A DNA stretch of 64,000 nt from Acanthamoeba sp. SK_2022b (lineage: Eukaryota; Discosea; Longamoebia; Acanthamoebidae). The notes beneath the pieces were generated by a model that searched no databases, was not told where the DNA came from, and was given only the letters and a program-made list of their open reading frames with translations. Made by a program: the position numbers and the translations under genes. Each line of letters starts with the position of its first letter. Within the stretch, counting starts at the first letter, position 1. This document shows, piece by piece, positions 23,372 through 34,702 of the stretch. The DNA lies in the NCBI GenBank assembly GCA_027943245.1, contig JANDJZ010000042.1, forward strand, positions 37,921 through 101,920, read 5' to 3'.

Positions 23372-26068
23372 ATGGTACGTGAGCTCTCCTCCCCTATCCA
23401 CTCACCACTAGAGAAGAACGAAGCAACAGAGGCCATCTTCCGGTCCTTTTCAGTTCCTTTTAAGTTGTTGTCGTTCCTCGTGGTCCTCTCCGCCTTTAGT
23501 GTTCATCAAGTCACCCTGCGCATCACCTTCCACCCAAGAAAAGGGGAAGTGAGGCCTTTACCACCTCAACCCATAAAAAGATACAACAGGCAAGAGCTGA
23601 GGTATAGCGTTCGTCTTGGTGGTCCTCAAGCTCACCTCTCCCAAAGATTAATCTCTGGGCCCACTTCATCTTTCCCTTTCCCTCTACCCGCCCCTCCGTT
23701 TTCGGGGCCTCTGATCGGAGCTATATGGAATTTAATAGACCAATCGGCAGGCTCGGATAAAACTTAACTAATTAATCTGGTGATCTCCGGAATAGCCTTT
23801 TCCTTTTCCGGCGATTTTTAGAGCTTTAACTGAACTTAGCTCATCTCCTTTTGGCTACGTGTCGCCTTTTGGGCCAATCTTCCGCTCCGCCCTGTCACCC
23901 GACGCAGTCACGGTTGAAGAAGTATCACCTGCCGCACGATGGCTACAAGTGGCGCTCCGACGGCCGCGACAAGAAGTGGCCCCAGACCACCAAGATCTAT
24001 TACAAGTGCATCTCTGTCGAAGGTTTGTATCTCGTGGCACGCGCTCTTCCACCATGCGCCAACCCCTGTCGCTCACAGACGTGTGTCCGTTGGTGTCCCT
24101 GTAGGCTGCACGGCCAAGCTCCACTTCTTCCCGCACACCAAGGAGATCCAGTATGTCGGCGAGCACAGCCACCCCAAGGCCGGCACCGGCGAGGAGGAAG
24201 AGGAGGAGGTCGTCCCCGCTTCCCCCGCCACCGCCACCGTCGTGACCGTCGCCACCTGCTCCGCTGCCATTCCTCCCGAGGTCTACCAGAGGCCCGTCCG
24301 TCAGTCCACCCGCCGCCAGAGGAGCTGTACGCGCCTCGCCACAAGCGTCGCTGCCGTGTGTGGTGTGGCTCACGACTTTTTTTGTCGACCTCCAGGCGTG
24401 GACGCGATGTCCTATCTCGATGACGAGAGCGAGGACAACGGGGACGAGGAGGACGAAGAGGAGGAGTACGACGACGAGGAGGAGGCCTACGTGCCCAACA
24501 ACTACCACTCCACCTCCACATCGCCCGCCTCCAGCGACAACGAGTCATCACATGGTACGCCCCGCAACTTCGCGTATATATTTTATATCATATTTTTAAT
24601 TACCTTGCACAGCCCGCTCGAGAAGCGCTGTGGCACGACCGCGGGCGAGGCCCGAGGAGCAGTTGGTCAACATTGAAGAAGACGTGGCCATCTTCCTCGG
24701 CGCCATGCAATCCGAGCAGAAGCAGTACGGCACCTGCCCTCGCCCACCTTGGTTCGCCGCAATCGCTGATGGCAGATCGGGGGCGCAACTTGTTGCAGGG
24801 AAGTGAGCCCGACTGCGGTCGCACGAAAGCGGAAAGCCAGCGATGAGGGCAGTCCCTACATGAGCGAGGCCGACGACGATGACGGAGGCCCGCCCAACAC
24901 CGACAAGTAACGCACGCCACCGCAGCACGCGTACGCCGCACATGATAACTGACGTGTTGGTGTTGGTGTTTGTCCTCCTTTCCAATCGATCAACAGCAAG
25001 TGCCCGCACTGCGGCAAGGTGTTCCAGAACCGGAGCACGTTCGTGCACCACTGGCGGGTGGTGGTGCAGAGGGAGCAGCAGCGCGATTGCCCCATCTGCC
25101 ACGAAATCATCTCCACGTGGTACAACATGAAGCGCCACCTCGGCAACGTTCACAAGTGGTCCACCCAACAGATCGGTGCGTCCATCGCTCCCTTGCTCCA
25201 ACTGAGCGCCGCTAGCGTGTCGATACTTTTCGTTATTTTCTAAATATTAATATATATTTGTCATATATATATATATTTGTCATATATATATATATTTGTC
25301 ACAGAGAACGAACGATCACGAATCACGGCGTCGACGTCGCCTCAGCTGGGCGAGCCCCAGCATCTGCAAGTGCCTTCGTCGCAGCAGCAACGGAGAAAGA
25401 AGATTAAGGGCGAGGAGGCTGTGATCGAGTCCTCGTCTTCGCCCCGCGGCCAGCATCAGCAGCAGCACTCCACCGCGGCGTGGCCCCAGCAATCTGCGGT
25501 CGAGGTCAAGATGGAAGTGGTCTCCGCAGAGGAGGGCGAGGAAGAGGAGGCCGTCGACGGCTCGTATGGCGTCGCTGCCGAGGAAGGCGAGGCGACCAAG
25601 CAGAGCATTCGGTCGCGACGTGCGCACAAGGCCGCCCGGAGTAGCAATAGCGGAGCCCACCCGCCGAGCCGAGTGGAGAGCATGCTTGAGCGACTGGTGA
25701 CCCTCTACGAACAGGACCGCGAGGAGCGGCGAGCCAAGTGTCGCGCCAAGAGCGACATGGGCGACCTGGCGTCGGCGCTCCAGCAGCAGCGGCACTATCA
25801 CCAGCAGCAACAGCAAATCTCGACGCCGTTGGTCAAGTGGGAGCTGTTGCAGGTCAAGGAGCAGGAGCTGAGGCTGCGCGAGGAGCGGATTGAAATGCGC
25901 GAACGGGAACTCGAGCAGCGCGAGCGGGACCAGCTCACGCAGCTCCACCTGCGGGAGGAGGCCATGCTGCTCCGCGAGCGCGAGCTGGAGCTGATCATCC
26001 GCGAACGGACGCTCGCCTTGGCCCTGGCCCCTGCCGCCGCCACACCACCTCAACAGCATCACTCGTGA
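23372..26068 (+). CDS. WRKY-like plus C2H2 zinc-finger regulator
   Basis: The proposed exon 1 ends with the ATG (23372-23374) directly against GTACGT. The next exon (23908-24022) opens SRLKKYHLPHDGYKWRSDG and carries KIYYKC, continuing after 24104 with GCTAKLHFF and GEHSHP. The order YKWR, C-x5-C, x18, HxH is that of the WRKY/FLYWCH/GCM1 zinc-finger superfamily. Downstream exons hold an acidic tract, two C2H2-type fingers (CPHCGKVFQNRSTFVHHW, CPICHEIISTWYNMKRHL) and a long C-terminal coiled coil rich in ELRLREERIEMRERELEQ. It is probably a nuclear DNA-binding protein. The 533-nt first intron and the very short coding part of exon 1 are the weak points. An alternative is an internal start. Confidence 0.78.
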
Positions 26069-26662
26069 GCGGACATTCCCTCACCCCTGCCCTCGCACAG
26101 CGAATACACGCGTTCACTTGCCATTACCATAGGAAACCACACTGGATGCAACTGTCATTCAACATTGCCACTTCTTTCAATTCGCGGGAACTCTGGGCGG
26201 GGAGACGGGGTGCGTGTGGCGGCGCCAAGGTAGGGAGGCTGGGCTGATGGTGAGGAGGCAGCAGCTCCTGGGCGCACGTGGAAGCGTTGGCTGCAAACGC
26301 GACGTTCGTATTTTGCCGTTCCAACCAGCGTCTTGCTTCACCCCAGTTTTGACTCGGAGAGACGGGGCGAGGAAGGCGCGTGTTGCCACGTGACACGTCC
26401 TCCGGCTGTTCACAGTGCGTTGATGGTAATATCCAGACCTTAGAACAAGCGGCGAGTTCCCAACTTCCTGTTGTTGTATGGGACCAACAGTGAACACACT
26501 TTCTTATTGGTTACCAGTACTTCTTACTTTCGTGGTAGGTACGACATGATTGCCGTGTATCTATCGTTCCGTTGCATAAATGAGGACTGTGGTTACGAGG
26601 ATGAGAATTCAGAAGTACCCGTGGCCTCTTTGTGTTCTTCTTTCCTACCTGCCTACAAGCCA
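26069..26662. other. Spacer between WRKY-like and SAM-domain genes
   Basis: No supported gene. An ORF continues upstream of 26663 in frame to 26471, but it lacks conservation and looks like 5' UTR. Confidence 0.4.
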
Positions 26663-27527
26663 ATGCAGTCTACCCACACGGAGCTACAAAGCTGGCTGGA
26701 GAAGGAGGGCATCGTTGACCTCTTCCCCATCCTGGTTGACAATGGGTTCACCACACCCAAGACTGTGGCTACCCTGACAGAGGAAGACCTTGACAGCCTT
26801 GGCATCTCCAAAATGGGCGACCGGAGGAGGCTGCTCTTGGCCATCGATGCTCGCTCCTTTGAGGAGACTCCAGCCGACAAGGTCTTTGTTCTCCGTTATG
26901 AGCGACGCCAGCTTTCTCAGGAGGGCTTCCCTACGGAGCTTGAAGGCGTGATCAACCCATGCGACTGGGAGCAATTTAAGGAGAGCCTCAAGGACATATG
27001 GCCCACTGGTGAATCGACCTTCCAGGAGGTTGCGACAATTGTCCTCATGGCGTCAGTATGTCTGTTGGTGCCCGTCCTGGTCACCGGGCCGATCATCTTG
27101 GTGGCTGATCAGGTGCGCAAGAAGAAGATCAAGAAGAAGATCCCCCAGCAGGCAGGCCGCACCGAGGAGCTCATTGAAGTGTGGAACAAGGACATGGCTG
27201 GTCGAGGCAAGGACGTCAAGATGACTATGACTCAGGTCGCTAAGCCCAAGGAGCCCACGTTCCAACTAGAGTTCTGGACAAGGTTCCAGAAACCAAAACC
27301 CATCGCCCCCCAGATCATCATTCAGCAGGTTACTCCCGTCCTCTCTCCCTCTGTTTCCCTCACTTGGCTCATATTGCGTGGTCCTGTTTGTTGTTTAGGC
27401 CCCACCGCAATCCTCTTATGCTGCTTCAGACTCAACGGCATCCAATCTGCAAGCGACTGCGGAGATCGTGAAGGGTGCATCCACTGGTGTGTCGGCCATC
27501 AGCGACATCATCAGCTTTTTGGGGTGA
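26663..27527 (+). CDS. SAM-domain protein with one membrane segment
   Basis: Exons 26663-27328 and 27399-27527 give 264 residues. Residues about 5-65 form a sterile alpha motif domain (ELQSWLEKEGIVDLFPILVD, TLTEEDLDSLGISKMGDRRR), a protein-protein interaction fold. A strongly hydrophobic stretch near residues 125-150 (VATIVLMASVCLLVPVLVTG) predicts one transmembrane helix, followed by a Lys-rich stop-transfer tail (RKKKIKKKIPQQ). The C-terminal exon is Ala/Ser-rich and ends SDIISFLG. I do not recognise a specific family; scaffolding at a membrane is inferred. An upstream in-frame Met at 26471 exists, but the SAM domain begins at 26663. Confidence 0.72.
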
Positions 27528-27733
27528 AGAAAAAGTCCATGAGCTGGTCTTCTGTACCACGCCATAGACACAAAAAAACCTGTTCAGCCACCGGCGTTCC
27601 GCATGGGTCTGTCATCACGCCTTGCGCTGGCAACAACGCAGACTGGCCCGGGCTGACATTCAGCACAACCACCTCACAAACGTATGAAAGAGAAGGGCGC
27701 GTCTAGCGAGTCAACTGACTCGGGCGGCAGGGT

Positions 27734-28786
27734 TTAGTTGTTCTTCTTGGTCTTTGACGGGGTTGAAGCGGCCGTGACGCCTTTCTTCTTCGTCTCAGTC
27801 CTAACCTGCTTCTTCTCGGTCTTGCCGGCCGCCTTGTTCGCCACCTCCTTCTCCTTCTCCTTCTTCTCTTCTTTCTCCTTCTCGTCGTTGTCGACCTCGC
27901 AGGCGGCCGTGGCGGTCTCCTCAACGCGTTGGTTGCCTTTGTCGTCGTCCTTGCGCGGCCAGACGAGGGCCTTGAGCGAGTAGTAGTAGGCCAAGACTAC
28001 GAGGATCGTGAGCAGGATGCTGCCCATGTCCACAAAGAACGGCGAGTCGTGCAGGAGCGGCACCACTCGAATGCTGTCGCGGTACTCCTTGGCCCACGCC
28101 TTCAGCATGACCGAGGGCTTGGGGTAGTCCACGTTCGCCTTCCACGACATGCTCTGCTCGACGTTCATCAGTGCGTCAGCAACGAATCCACATTACAGGT
28201 CGCCGCGTGATCAAGGCCAGAGTGCGAGGTGGTGGGTGGTATACTGTGAAGTCAAAGTGGCGGTAGTTGCCGCCGTGGTGCCAGAGACCGCAGCAGCCAA
28301 AGAGGTAGGGCACCCAGCAGTGGTAGAGGATCCACCACAGGAAGGGGAGGCCGAGGACCAGCCCCAGCGCAACCAACAGGCGCTTTCGCGTCAGCTGCAG
28401 CGCCGCAACGACCAGCGCCAGCACTCCCAGGTAGTTCAGGGCCTGCACGCGGTGGCACTTTAGCGACCAGCAACACTCCACGCTGCGAAGTGGACCAGGT
28501 CTCATGAGGAGCAGGGCCAGAAGAAAGGAATGTGAGAGGGAGGGGGTGAATAAACCTCAGCGGGCACGCCCGAAGGGAGCCGCCTGGCCCAGAAGGCGTT
28601 GTGGTTGGCCCAGCCATGTTCCCAATCGTTGAAGTGAAGGTTCCTGTTCCAATGTTGGTAATATTTAATTAAAAATCTTATTCAAAAAGAGACGAAGTGG
28701 TAAATAAACGCAAGGGGGGCTGCAGTGTACCATACGGCGAGCTGAGAGATGCCTACAAGCACCCAAAAGAACACGTCCCGCTTCAT
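27734..28786 (-). CDS. Polytopic membrane protein with Lys/Glu-rich tail
   Basis: Exon 1 (28786-28731, MKRDVFFWVLVGISQLAVW) joins exon 2 (28643-28557, NLHFNDWEHGWANHNAFW) in phase. A third exon near 28490-28230 holds two hydrophobic helices (LGVLALVVAALQL; ALGLVLGLPFLWWILYHCWV). A fourth, 28168-27734, holds another (MGSILLTILVVLAYYYSL) and a tail of alternating Lys and Glu. The exon 2/3 join could not be put in phase with a normal donor and acceptor. The product has about four membrane segments. I do not recognise the family; a small ER membrane protein is possible. Confidence 0.55.
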
Positions 28787-29206
28787 CGTCGTCAAGATCT
28801 TGGCGCCAAGGCTGACGTCAGCTTATGAGGATATTTTTTTTCTCTTGCGGTGTGTAACGTCGGTTCGCGGATGTAGGGGGAAACGAGCGACGGCGTCGTG
28901 AAGGTGAAGATGCACGCCACGACCGAAGTAACTCCGAGTATTGCGGTTCGAGGCTCTGCATCGACAGGCGTCACGTTCGCGCACGGTTGGGCAATCACTG
29001 CACATGGTTGGACAAGCCATGATCGCAGTACACGCCTCGTTGTTGGAGGGACATCCTGTTTGGAACGCTTGGTGTGCAGAGCATCTGCGTGCCTTCGACC
29101 GCTCTGCGGAAAGGCAAGCAGCAACAGTCCTGGCCGTCGCGTGGGTTTCACTGGGCATTAATAATAATTATAATTAATTATAAGAATAATTATTCTTATT
29201 TGTAAC
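28787..29206. other. Divergent promoter region, AT-rich end
   Basis: No supported gene. It ends in an AT-rich block at 29158-29200 (TTAATTATAAGAATAATTAT) just before the macrodomain gene start. Confidence 0.4.
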
Positions 29207-30519
29207 ATGCGAAGAGCAGCGTGGGGTGTGCACACCCCGAGCGGGGTGGCGGTGGCTAGGGGTGGCGCAAGCATGTCCCGTCTCACCAGCAACCCAGTCA
29301 GGTTGGCAGCTGGGCTTATTCAGTTTAGGCCCTTACCTCAATCTTATTAATTAATCGTTTACAAATTAACAACAATTGAAATGCGGTGCCCTGCAGGTTG
29401 ACTCTGCTGGCCGGTGTGGCAGCGTTCGCCACAACAGGTGTCTCAACCGTTGCGCAAGCCACTCTTCCCCACGGATACACAATCTCTGTGCGGTAGGCTG
29501 GCCTCCTCTGCCATGCCTCTGCACATGCGCTGACGTTCGTTTTGGGCTTGCCTCGTATGTGTGGCACCGAGAACAGCCACGGCGACATCACCAGCGAGGA
29601 CTCGGACGTGATCGTCAACGCTGCCAATCGCCACCTCCGGCACGGCGGTAGCCCATCCTGCACTTTGCTGCACTAACACTTCGCTCCCCGCTCATCCTGT
29701 CCTAACACATCGCCAAACCCCAGGCGGCGTTGCTGGGGCCATCTCGCGCAAGGGCGGACCGACAATACAGGCCGAAAGCGACGGTGCGTGCTGGTCTTCA
29801 GCGTGAGCGGGTTGGGAGAGGGTTAGTCTCACTCACCCTCGAGTTGGCGATGTTGCGTAGAATGGGTGGCTCGTCACGGAGCGCTCAATGATGGTGAAGT
29901 CGCTGTCACGTCCGCGGGCAACCTGCCTGCTCGGTACCTGTCGCTTCCGCTTCTGCCCTCCTCCACGCCCTCAGAAACCCGCTGATACGATCGTGGCGTG
30001 TGGCTCCACTTGCTGCTTGGCTCTCCAAGGTATGTGGTCCATGCGGTGGGCCCCATATGGCACGGGGGCGGAAACCAAGAAGACGACAAGCTCCGTCATG
30101 CGGTGCTTAACAGCCTCAATACGGCAGAAGAGCTCCACGCCCGTAGCGTTGCCCTTCCGGCCATCTCATCCGGCATCTTCGGTGCTGTCGCCATTTTATT
30201 GTGCTGGAAAAGCTGTCATCAGCGCCTTACCTTCATATGCGTGTCCGACAGGCTTCCCCAAGGAGCGCTGTGCCGACATCATGGTCCAGACAACGACTGA
30301 TTTCTACCAACAGCAGAAGCCGACGCATCTCAAGGAAGTGAGGTCGGTGGTCAACCACACTCAGATGCCCCCCACACGAACACAAAAATCACTGCATGCT
30401 GACGCATGTGTTCATGTACATGCCACAGACTCACCAACTTTGATGCGGAGACCGTGGGCATCTTCAAGCGCAAGCTGACTGAGAAGTTCCCCCACGCGCG
30501 CACGCACAGCGAGCTGTAA
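29207..30519 (+). CDS. Macrodomain protein with signal peptide
   Basis: Eight exons (29207-29220, 29397-29492, 29577-29647, 29724-29783, 29882-29933, 30030-30181, 30252-30342, 30429-30519) give 208 residues. The first 14 coding bases join at 29397 to read [20 protein letters not shown], a good signal peptide. The macrodomain follows: [20 protein letters not shown] with the conserved Asn pair, [13 protein letters not shown], then [13 protein letters not shown] and [20 protein letters not shown] with the phosphate-binding loop. Such domains bind ADP-ribose and many remove mono-ADP-ribose or act on O-acetyl-ADP-ribose. A secretory destination would be unusual for this fold. The N-terminal exon is the part most open to error. 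Confidence 0.85.
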
Positions 30520-30654
30520 TTCTCACCCTATCCGAATGCATCTTGGCTCCGTGCACCGCCTTGACGTAGTCAACTAGAGACTCTCTTTATGTCAAAGGCG
30601 AGCGCTCGCTACACGTAGCGTTCACAGCTACGAGGCCCCGTGCTTTGCAGGCAC

Positions 30655-31476
30655 CTACCAGGACATGGCGAGGTGTCGTTGGAGGTCAGCATCGAACTTG
30701 GCCAGCATCTGCGTCTCGGCCCGGGCCTCCCGCGCCACCTGCGACTCAGTCAGCGTGGCTGGGGCGTTGGCGAACGAGAGGGCGACGAAGTGTCGACAGT
30801 CATCGAACACGGCCTCGAACACTCGCTTCACTCTTGACCCGTGAAAGTCGCTCGTGATAACGACTACCTCGGTCTCCTTCTCGCCTGTGGTTGCGTTGGT
30901 CAAGAGTTGGACGCAATCCTCGAGTGCAAAGGTGCAGTAGGTATCGTACGATTGGTGATGAGCTGTAGGAGCAGTTTCTTCGTGCAGAAGGCGTTGGAGA
31001 AGGTATTCCATGAGACCTCCTCGAGCAGGATCAACGACGGGTCCACACCAGCCTCCACCGCAATTCGCTTCATGCACTCGGCCTCGGTGATGCTGGCCTT
31101 CTTCTCGACCATAGACCCGCTCATCACCAAGAAGTGTCCTGTACATGGCGTCCCCATATGAGCGGCTACATCGTCGTCATGTCATAGGCGCGGTAAGTGA
31201 ACCTGGCTTGTAGTCCTTTAGGAAGAGGTCAATTGCAAAGGCCAGCCGCTCGGAGAGGCACAGCTCTGGCTTGCCATTCTTCTTGAGCCGTTTGCCCAGT
31301 ACCACCACATACCTCGTGCCATCCTTCCCGGCGTTGCTTGTGGGTGTCTCTCTTGTCGTGGTTGTTGCCGCAGTTACGCCAGGCAGTGGTGCACTATGTG
31401 CTGTGTACGTGGCGGAACTAAAAGCGCCTTGTCGTTTGGTGATTCCGCTCCACCCTGCTTGCTTCGGGTGGCTCAT
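30655..31476 (-). CDS. DUF218 (YdcF/SanA-like) family protein
   Basis: Exons 31476-31203, 31138-30950 and 30884-30655 give 230 residues with every splice in phase. Family landmarks: YVVVLGKRLKKNG with LSERLAFAIDLF, HFLVMSGSMVEKK, the conserved SWNTFSNA block, and VVVITSDFHGSRVKRVF near the C-terminus. Bacterial DUF218 proteins such as SanA and YdcF are linked to envelope or S-adenosylmethionine-binding functions; the biochemical role is unsettled. The protein lacks the N-terminal membrane helix of many relatives and instead has a Thr-rich leader. It is convergent with the macrodomain gene, 135 bp apart. Confidence 0.83.
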
Positions 31477-31965
31477 TTTCTCATGTCAGGGGAAGCTTTG
31501 CTTTCTTTTGTTCAAAAGCTTTAGTACTTTTGCACTGAAGTTACTTCCAGCTAATAGTTCCGATAAAGTACGCGCAAATCCTCATTGGCCATCATGCACT
31601 GAGTTTTTTGACAACACGCATGGCGTAATCAACAAGCAGTTCTGCTGGTATCATGAGAGATTTGGTTTCTTTGATGTACTATGACTTGGTGCCTTTGGGT
31701 CAAGTACATCTTTGGGTTACTTTGCTGATGGGTGGGGTAGCTGGCACATCAATAATCTGACAGGACTGCACAGGAACATATGAATGATATTATTGGTAAA
31801 ATGCACTTGCCTTGGGGTTCTTAGTTTGATTGATTGTTTGGTCAGTCCCACCAAATTCCTTGCAATCAATCAATATCAGGGAGGGATGGCAAGGACAAGT
31901 GTATCAATGTCTTAAATAAAAACCTGGTGTGCTGAAATGAAGGAGCAAACAAACAAAATGGGAAA
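31477..31965. other. Intergenic region upstream of the 5S repeat block
   Basis: No gene seen. The short ORFs carry no recognisable domain. The region is less GC-rich than its neighbours and contains TTTGGGT- and CAATCAATCAA-type words. Confidence 0.4.
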
Positions 31966-32004
31966 AGGATACAGCACAGTGGATTCCCAGGTGGGTGACA
32001 CCCT
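31966..32004 (-). repeat. Truncated 5S rRNA fragment
   Basis: AGGATACAGCACAGTGGATT and the next 18 bases resemble the 3' end of 5S (AGGATACGACACGGTGGATT) with several changes. The rest of the gene is absent. Confidence 0.65.
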
Positions 32005-32015
32005 CCCCTTTCGCT

Positions 32016-32144
32016 GTTCACATGTTTGGCACCCTCCCCTTTTGCTCTCTCCTCAGCTGTTCCTAATGTAGTTTATACTCCGCTCCTCCAAAGATAACCC
32101 TGCCAGATAGAAGGGCACAGTGCGCTGATGCTGAACATGTGAAC
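32016..32144. repeat. Segment bounded by inverted GTTCACATGTT copies
   Basis: GTTCACATGTTT at 32016-32027 and GAACATGTGAAC at 32133-32144 form inverted ends. The roughly 105 bp between them is present in the opposite orientation at about 9657-9759, beside the 5S pseudogene. Confidence 0.75.
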
Positions 32145-32190
32145 ATGAGCTGGCATGTGACGAACAAGCAAGCATCAAGCAAGAGCCAAA

Positions 32191-32309
32191 AGGATACGAC
32201 ACGGTGGATTCCCGGGTGGTCGCCCACCCCAGTACTAACACCGCCTGGCGCAGCTTAACTTCGCTGTTCGGATGGGAAGCGGTGCTTTCTGCGCAGTATG
32301 GCCGTATCC
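32191..32309 (-). rRNA. 5S ribosomal RNA
   Basis: A 119-nt minus-strand gene starting GGATACGGCCATACTGCGCA and ending GTGTCGTATCCT. The terminal stem pairs fully apart from one G-U pair. The internal element AAGTTAAGC and the conserved CCCATCCGAACA loop are intact. It is a single dispersed copy rather than part of a tandem array. On the RNA strand there is no long T-run directly after position 32191; the flank reads TTTTGGCTCTTGC. Confidence 0.95.
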
Positions 32310-32448
32310 AACAGCACTCGACATCTGTTGCAGCCTCAATGTCAAGCACGACCTCCGGGGTCGAGCTGTGATAGCGTATTATATTAGTCTAGGCTTCCAC
32401 CGAAAGAGAAACAGTTTGGGGAACAAACAAAAAAGCTTTAAAAGAAAG

Positions 32449-33885
32449 ATGGCGACGGAAGCGAAGTTGATTGATTTGAAGGACAAGTCGTCGTGGGGCT
32501 ATCTGACCTTCAAGAAGAGGTTGCCCCAGTATGTGGACGACGTGATTCGGGACGGCGCTCAGCATCTGCCGCCGCTTGCCCTTGAAAATCTCCGAAAATT
32601 GAAACAAGAAATCGAGGCCGCTGGGTGCGTGAAAACCGTGCCAAACGAAGAGATTGATGTATTGTGTATGTTAATTGCTGGCATGCAATGCCAACACAGG
32701 GTTATTCAGCCGATTCGAGCCAGCGAAGATGAGCGCGCTGCATGCGAGGATGTTGGTACACGCGCCGGTAGTGGCGTGGTCAGCCCACCGCAGGCCCATG
32801 CACTAACGCAAGCGTGTGCACACAGAGGAGTGGAATGAGTACATGCGGGAGCACGAGGGCAAACGATGGGACGAGCTCCCCTTCTACTGGCTCGAGGCCT
32901 ACTACTATCGGTAATGTCCCAACTCTACGCGCCGCTTGCTCCGTTTCTCAACTGACCCTCCTCCTCTCCTCTCGGCTCGCGCTGTCTGCAGACGCATGAT
33001 GCAGGAGAGCCAGTACTTCTTGAACAAGTACGACCCTTTCTCTCGTACCAAGCTGGACGGCATCACCGAGTCGCTGCACGTCATGAAGAGCATCGCCCTC
33101 GCCCTTGTCGACATCCTACAACGCGCGCAATCGGATGCCGGTAGCTCTCCCCTCACCCCACTCTCCACACCTGCTCTCCTGAGAGGTCCCTAGCTCAACC
33201 GTATGGGTTGGCGGCGGTGATGGCGGCGGTGGACCACGCAACCAAGGCGTGGTCGAGGAGGCCGTGGAGCTGTTTGTGCTTCGATCGCTCTGGGGCAACA
33301 AGGCCGACCTCTCCCTCTTCTCTGTGTCCGAGGACCCGCTCGCTCTCGTCCACCAGAAGCTGAGCTCGGCCAAGGGTGCGCAGAGGACCGCGCCTTCTTT
33401 GGTTTGCTGCCCTTGGGCGCGGCCGGCTCACGCTTCAGTGAAACGCGTGTAGGAGACGACGCGGAGGCGGGGGCGGGGGCGGAGGAGATGAAGTACCTGC
33501 TCGTGGACGAGTCGCCGCAAGTGCTGCGGCACCTGCTGCAGCTGAAGGACGCGAAGGAGGCGCGCGTCGACATTATTTTGGACAACAGCGGCCTGGAGCT
33601 CTTCAGCGACCTCTGCTTTGCGCACGCGCTGACCGAGCTCCTCGGCGTCCAAGTGCACCTCCATACCAAGGTGCCGTCACCTCACCGATCGTTGGTGATC
33701 TTCGCACACACGATCTTTAAACTGCTGGTGGTGCCCGCCCCACGTTGTGCGTGACAGAGGGACCCCATGTTCGTGTCCGACGCCATGCCCAAGGACATCT
33801 ATCAACTCATCGATGCACTCGAGGAGGCGGCCAAGGTACCTGACGCTCTTCTCGTGCGCCTTCTTGTGCGTGAGAGCTCACATGT

Positions 33886-33955
<70 letters not shown>

Positions 33956-34569
33956 CCAGAAGTCGGACGAGACGAGAGCTGCCGATTTGACCGGGCTGGC
34001 ACAGAAGTGGCGCCACTTCATCGAAGCGGGCAACTGGAAGCTGCGACCGCACAGGTGAGGCACACACACACAGACACACGGCCCCCACTCATGCACGCCG
34101 ATCCCGATGCTCACGATGAGGTGGTGACCGCATGCGTCTCGGTCTCGTCTTGGCCGCGATGGCAAAGGTTCTGGAACTCGCCGCTGTTCTTTGACCAACT
34201 GGAGGCCAAGTTCCCCGATCTCTACCACGATCTGCAGCAGAGCCGTGTGGCCTTTGTCAAGGGCGACGCCAACTATCGACGTCTCGTGGGCGACTACTAT
34301 TACCCGCACACCACCTCCTTCGCCGCCCTCACGTCCTACTTCCCCACCCACGTCGTTGCTCTTCGGTACCCCCCCCCTCCGCAGCATCTTGATGGTGGTC
34401 TAGACTTGGAATGAACCGTCACATGTGTGGCGGCAGTGTGTTGAAGTCGGAGGTCGCGGTCGGCATGGCTCCCGGGCAGGCCGAGGCCGTGGCCAAGAAG
34501 GATGCCCAGTGGCTGGTGGACGGCAAGTGGGCCACCATCCACCACGCTCCTGGCCGTGCGCAGCAGTAA
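32449..34569 (+). CDS. ARMT1: Damage-control phosphatase ARMT1 (DUF89)
   Basis: Nine exons give about 430 residues, close to human ARMT1. It is a metal-dependent phosphatase acting on damaged or reactive sugar phosphates; a protein-glutamate methyltransferase role has also been proposed for the human protein. DUF89 motifs: LRSLWGNKADLSLF, VDIILDNSGLELFSDL (the Asp-Asn-Ser-Gly metal site), MFVSDAMPKD, VAFVKGDANYRRLVGD, and VLKSEVAVGM near the end. In exon 1 two donors lie 7 nt apart (GTATTG at 32659, GTATGT at 32666). Only the first, spliced to 32828, avoids a stop. Intron 6 contains a (CA)n array. Confidence 0.93.
33890..33954. repeat. (CA)n array in ARMT1 intron 6
   Basis: About 32 CA units, ending directly before ACCAG, the 3' splice site. 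Confidence 0.95.
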
Positions 34570-34702
34570 GCTCTCCTCTTGTTCTGTTCCACCGAAGCGG
34601 CGCCCTTCTTTGGTAATCCGAAAAAGAGGGAAAAAGAGAAAAATAGCGTCCTCGTCTGTGGAGGGAAAGATGAACAACATTTGTACAGGCAACTCTCGGT
34701 AA

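Noticed and set aside
27929..28463. Plus-strand ORFs over the membrane protein gene
   Set aside because: Shadow frames; the minus strand carries the hydrophobic helices and charged tail.
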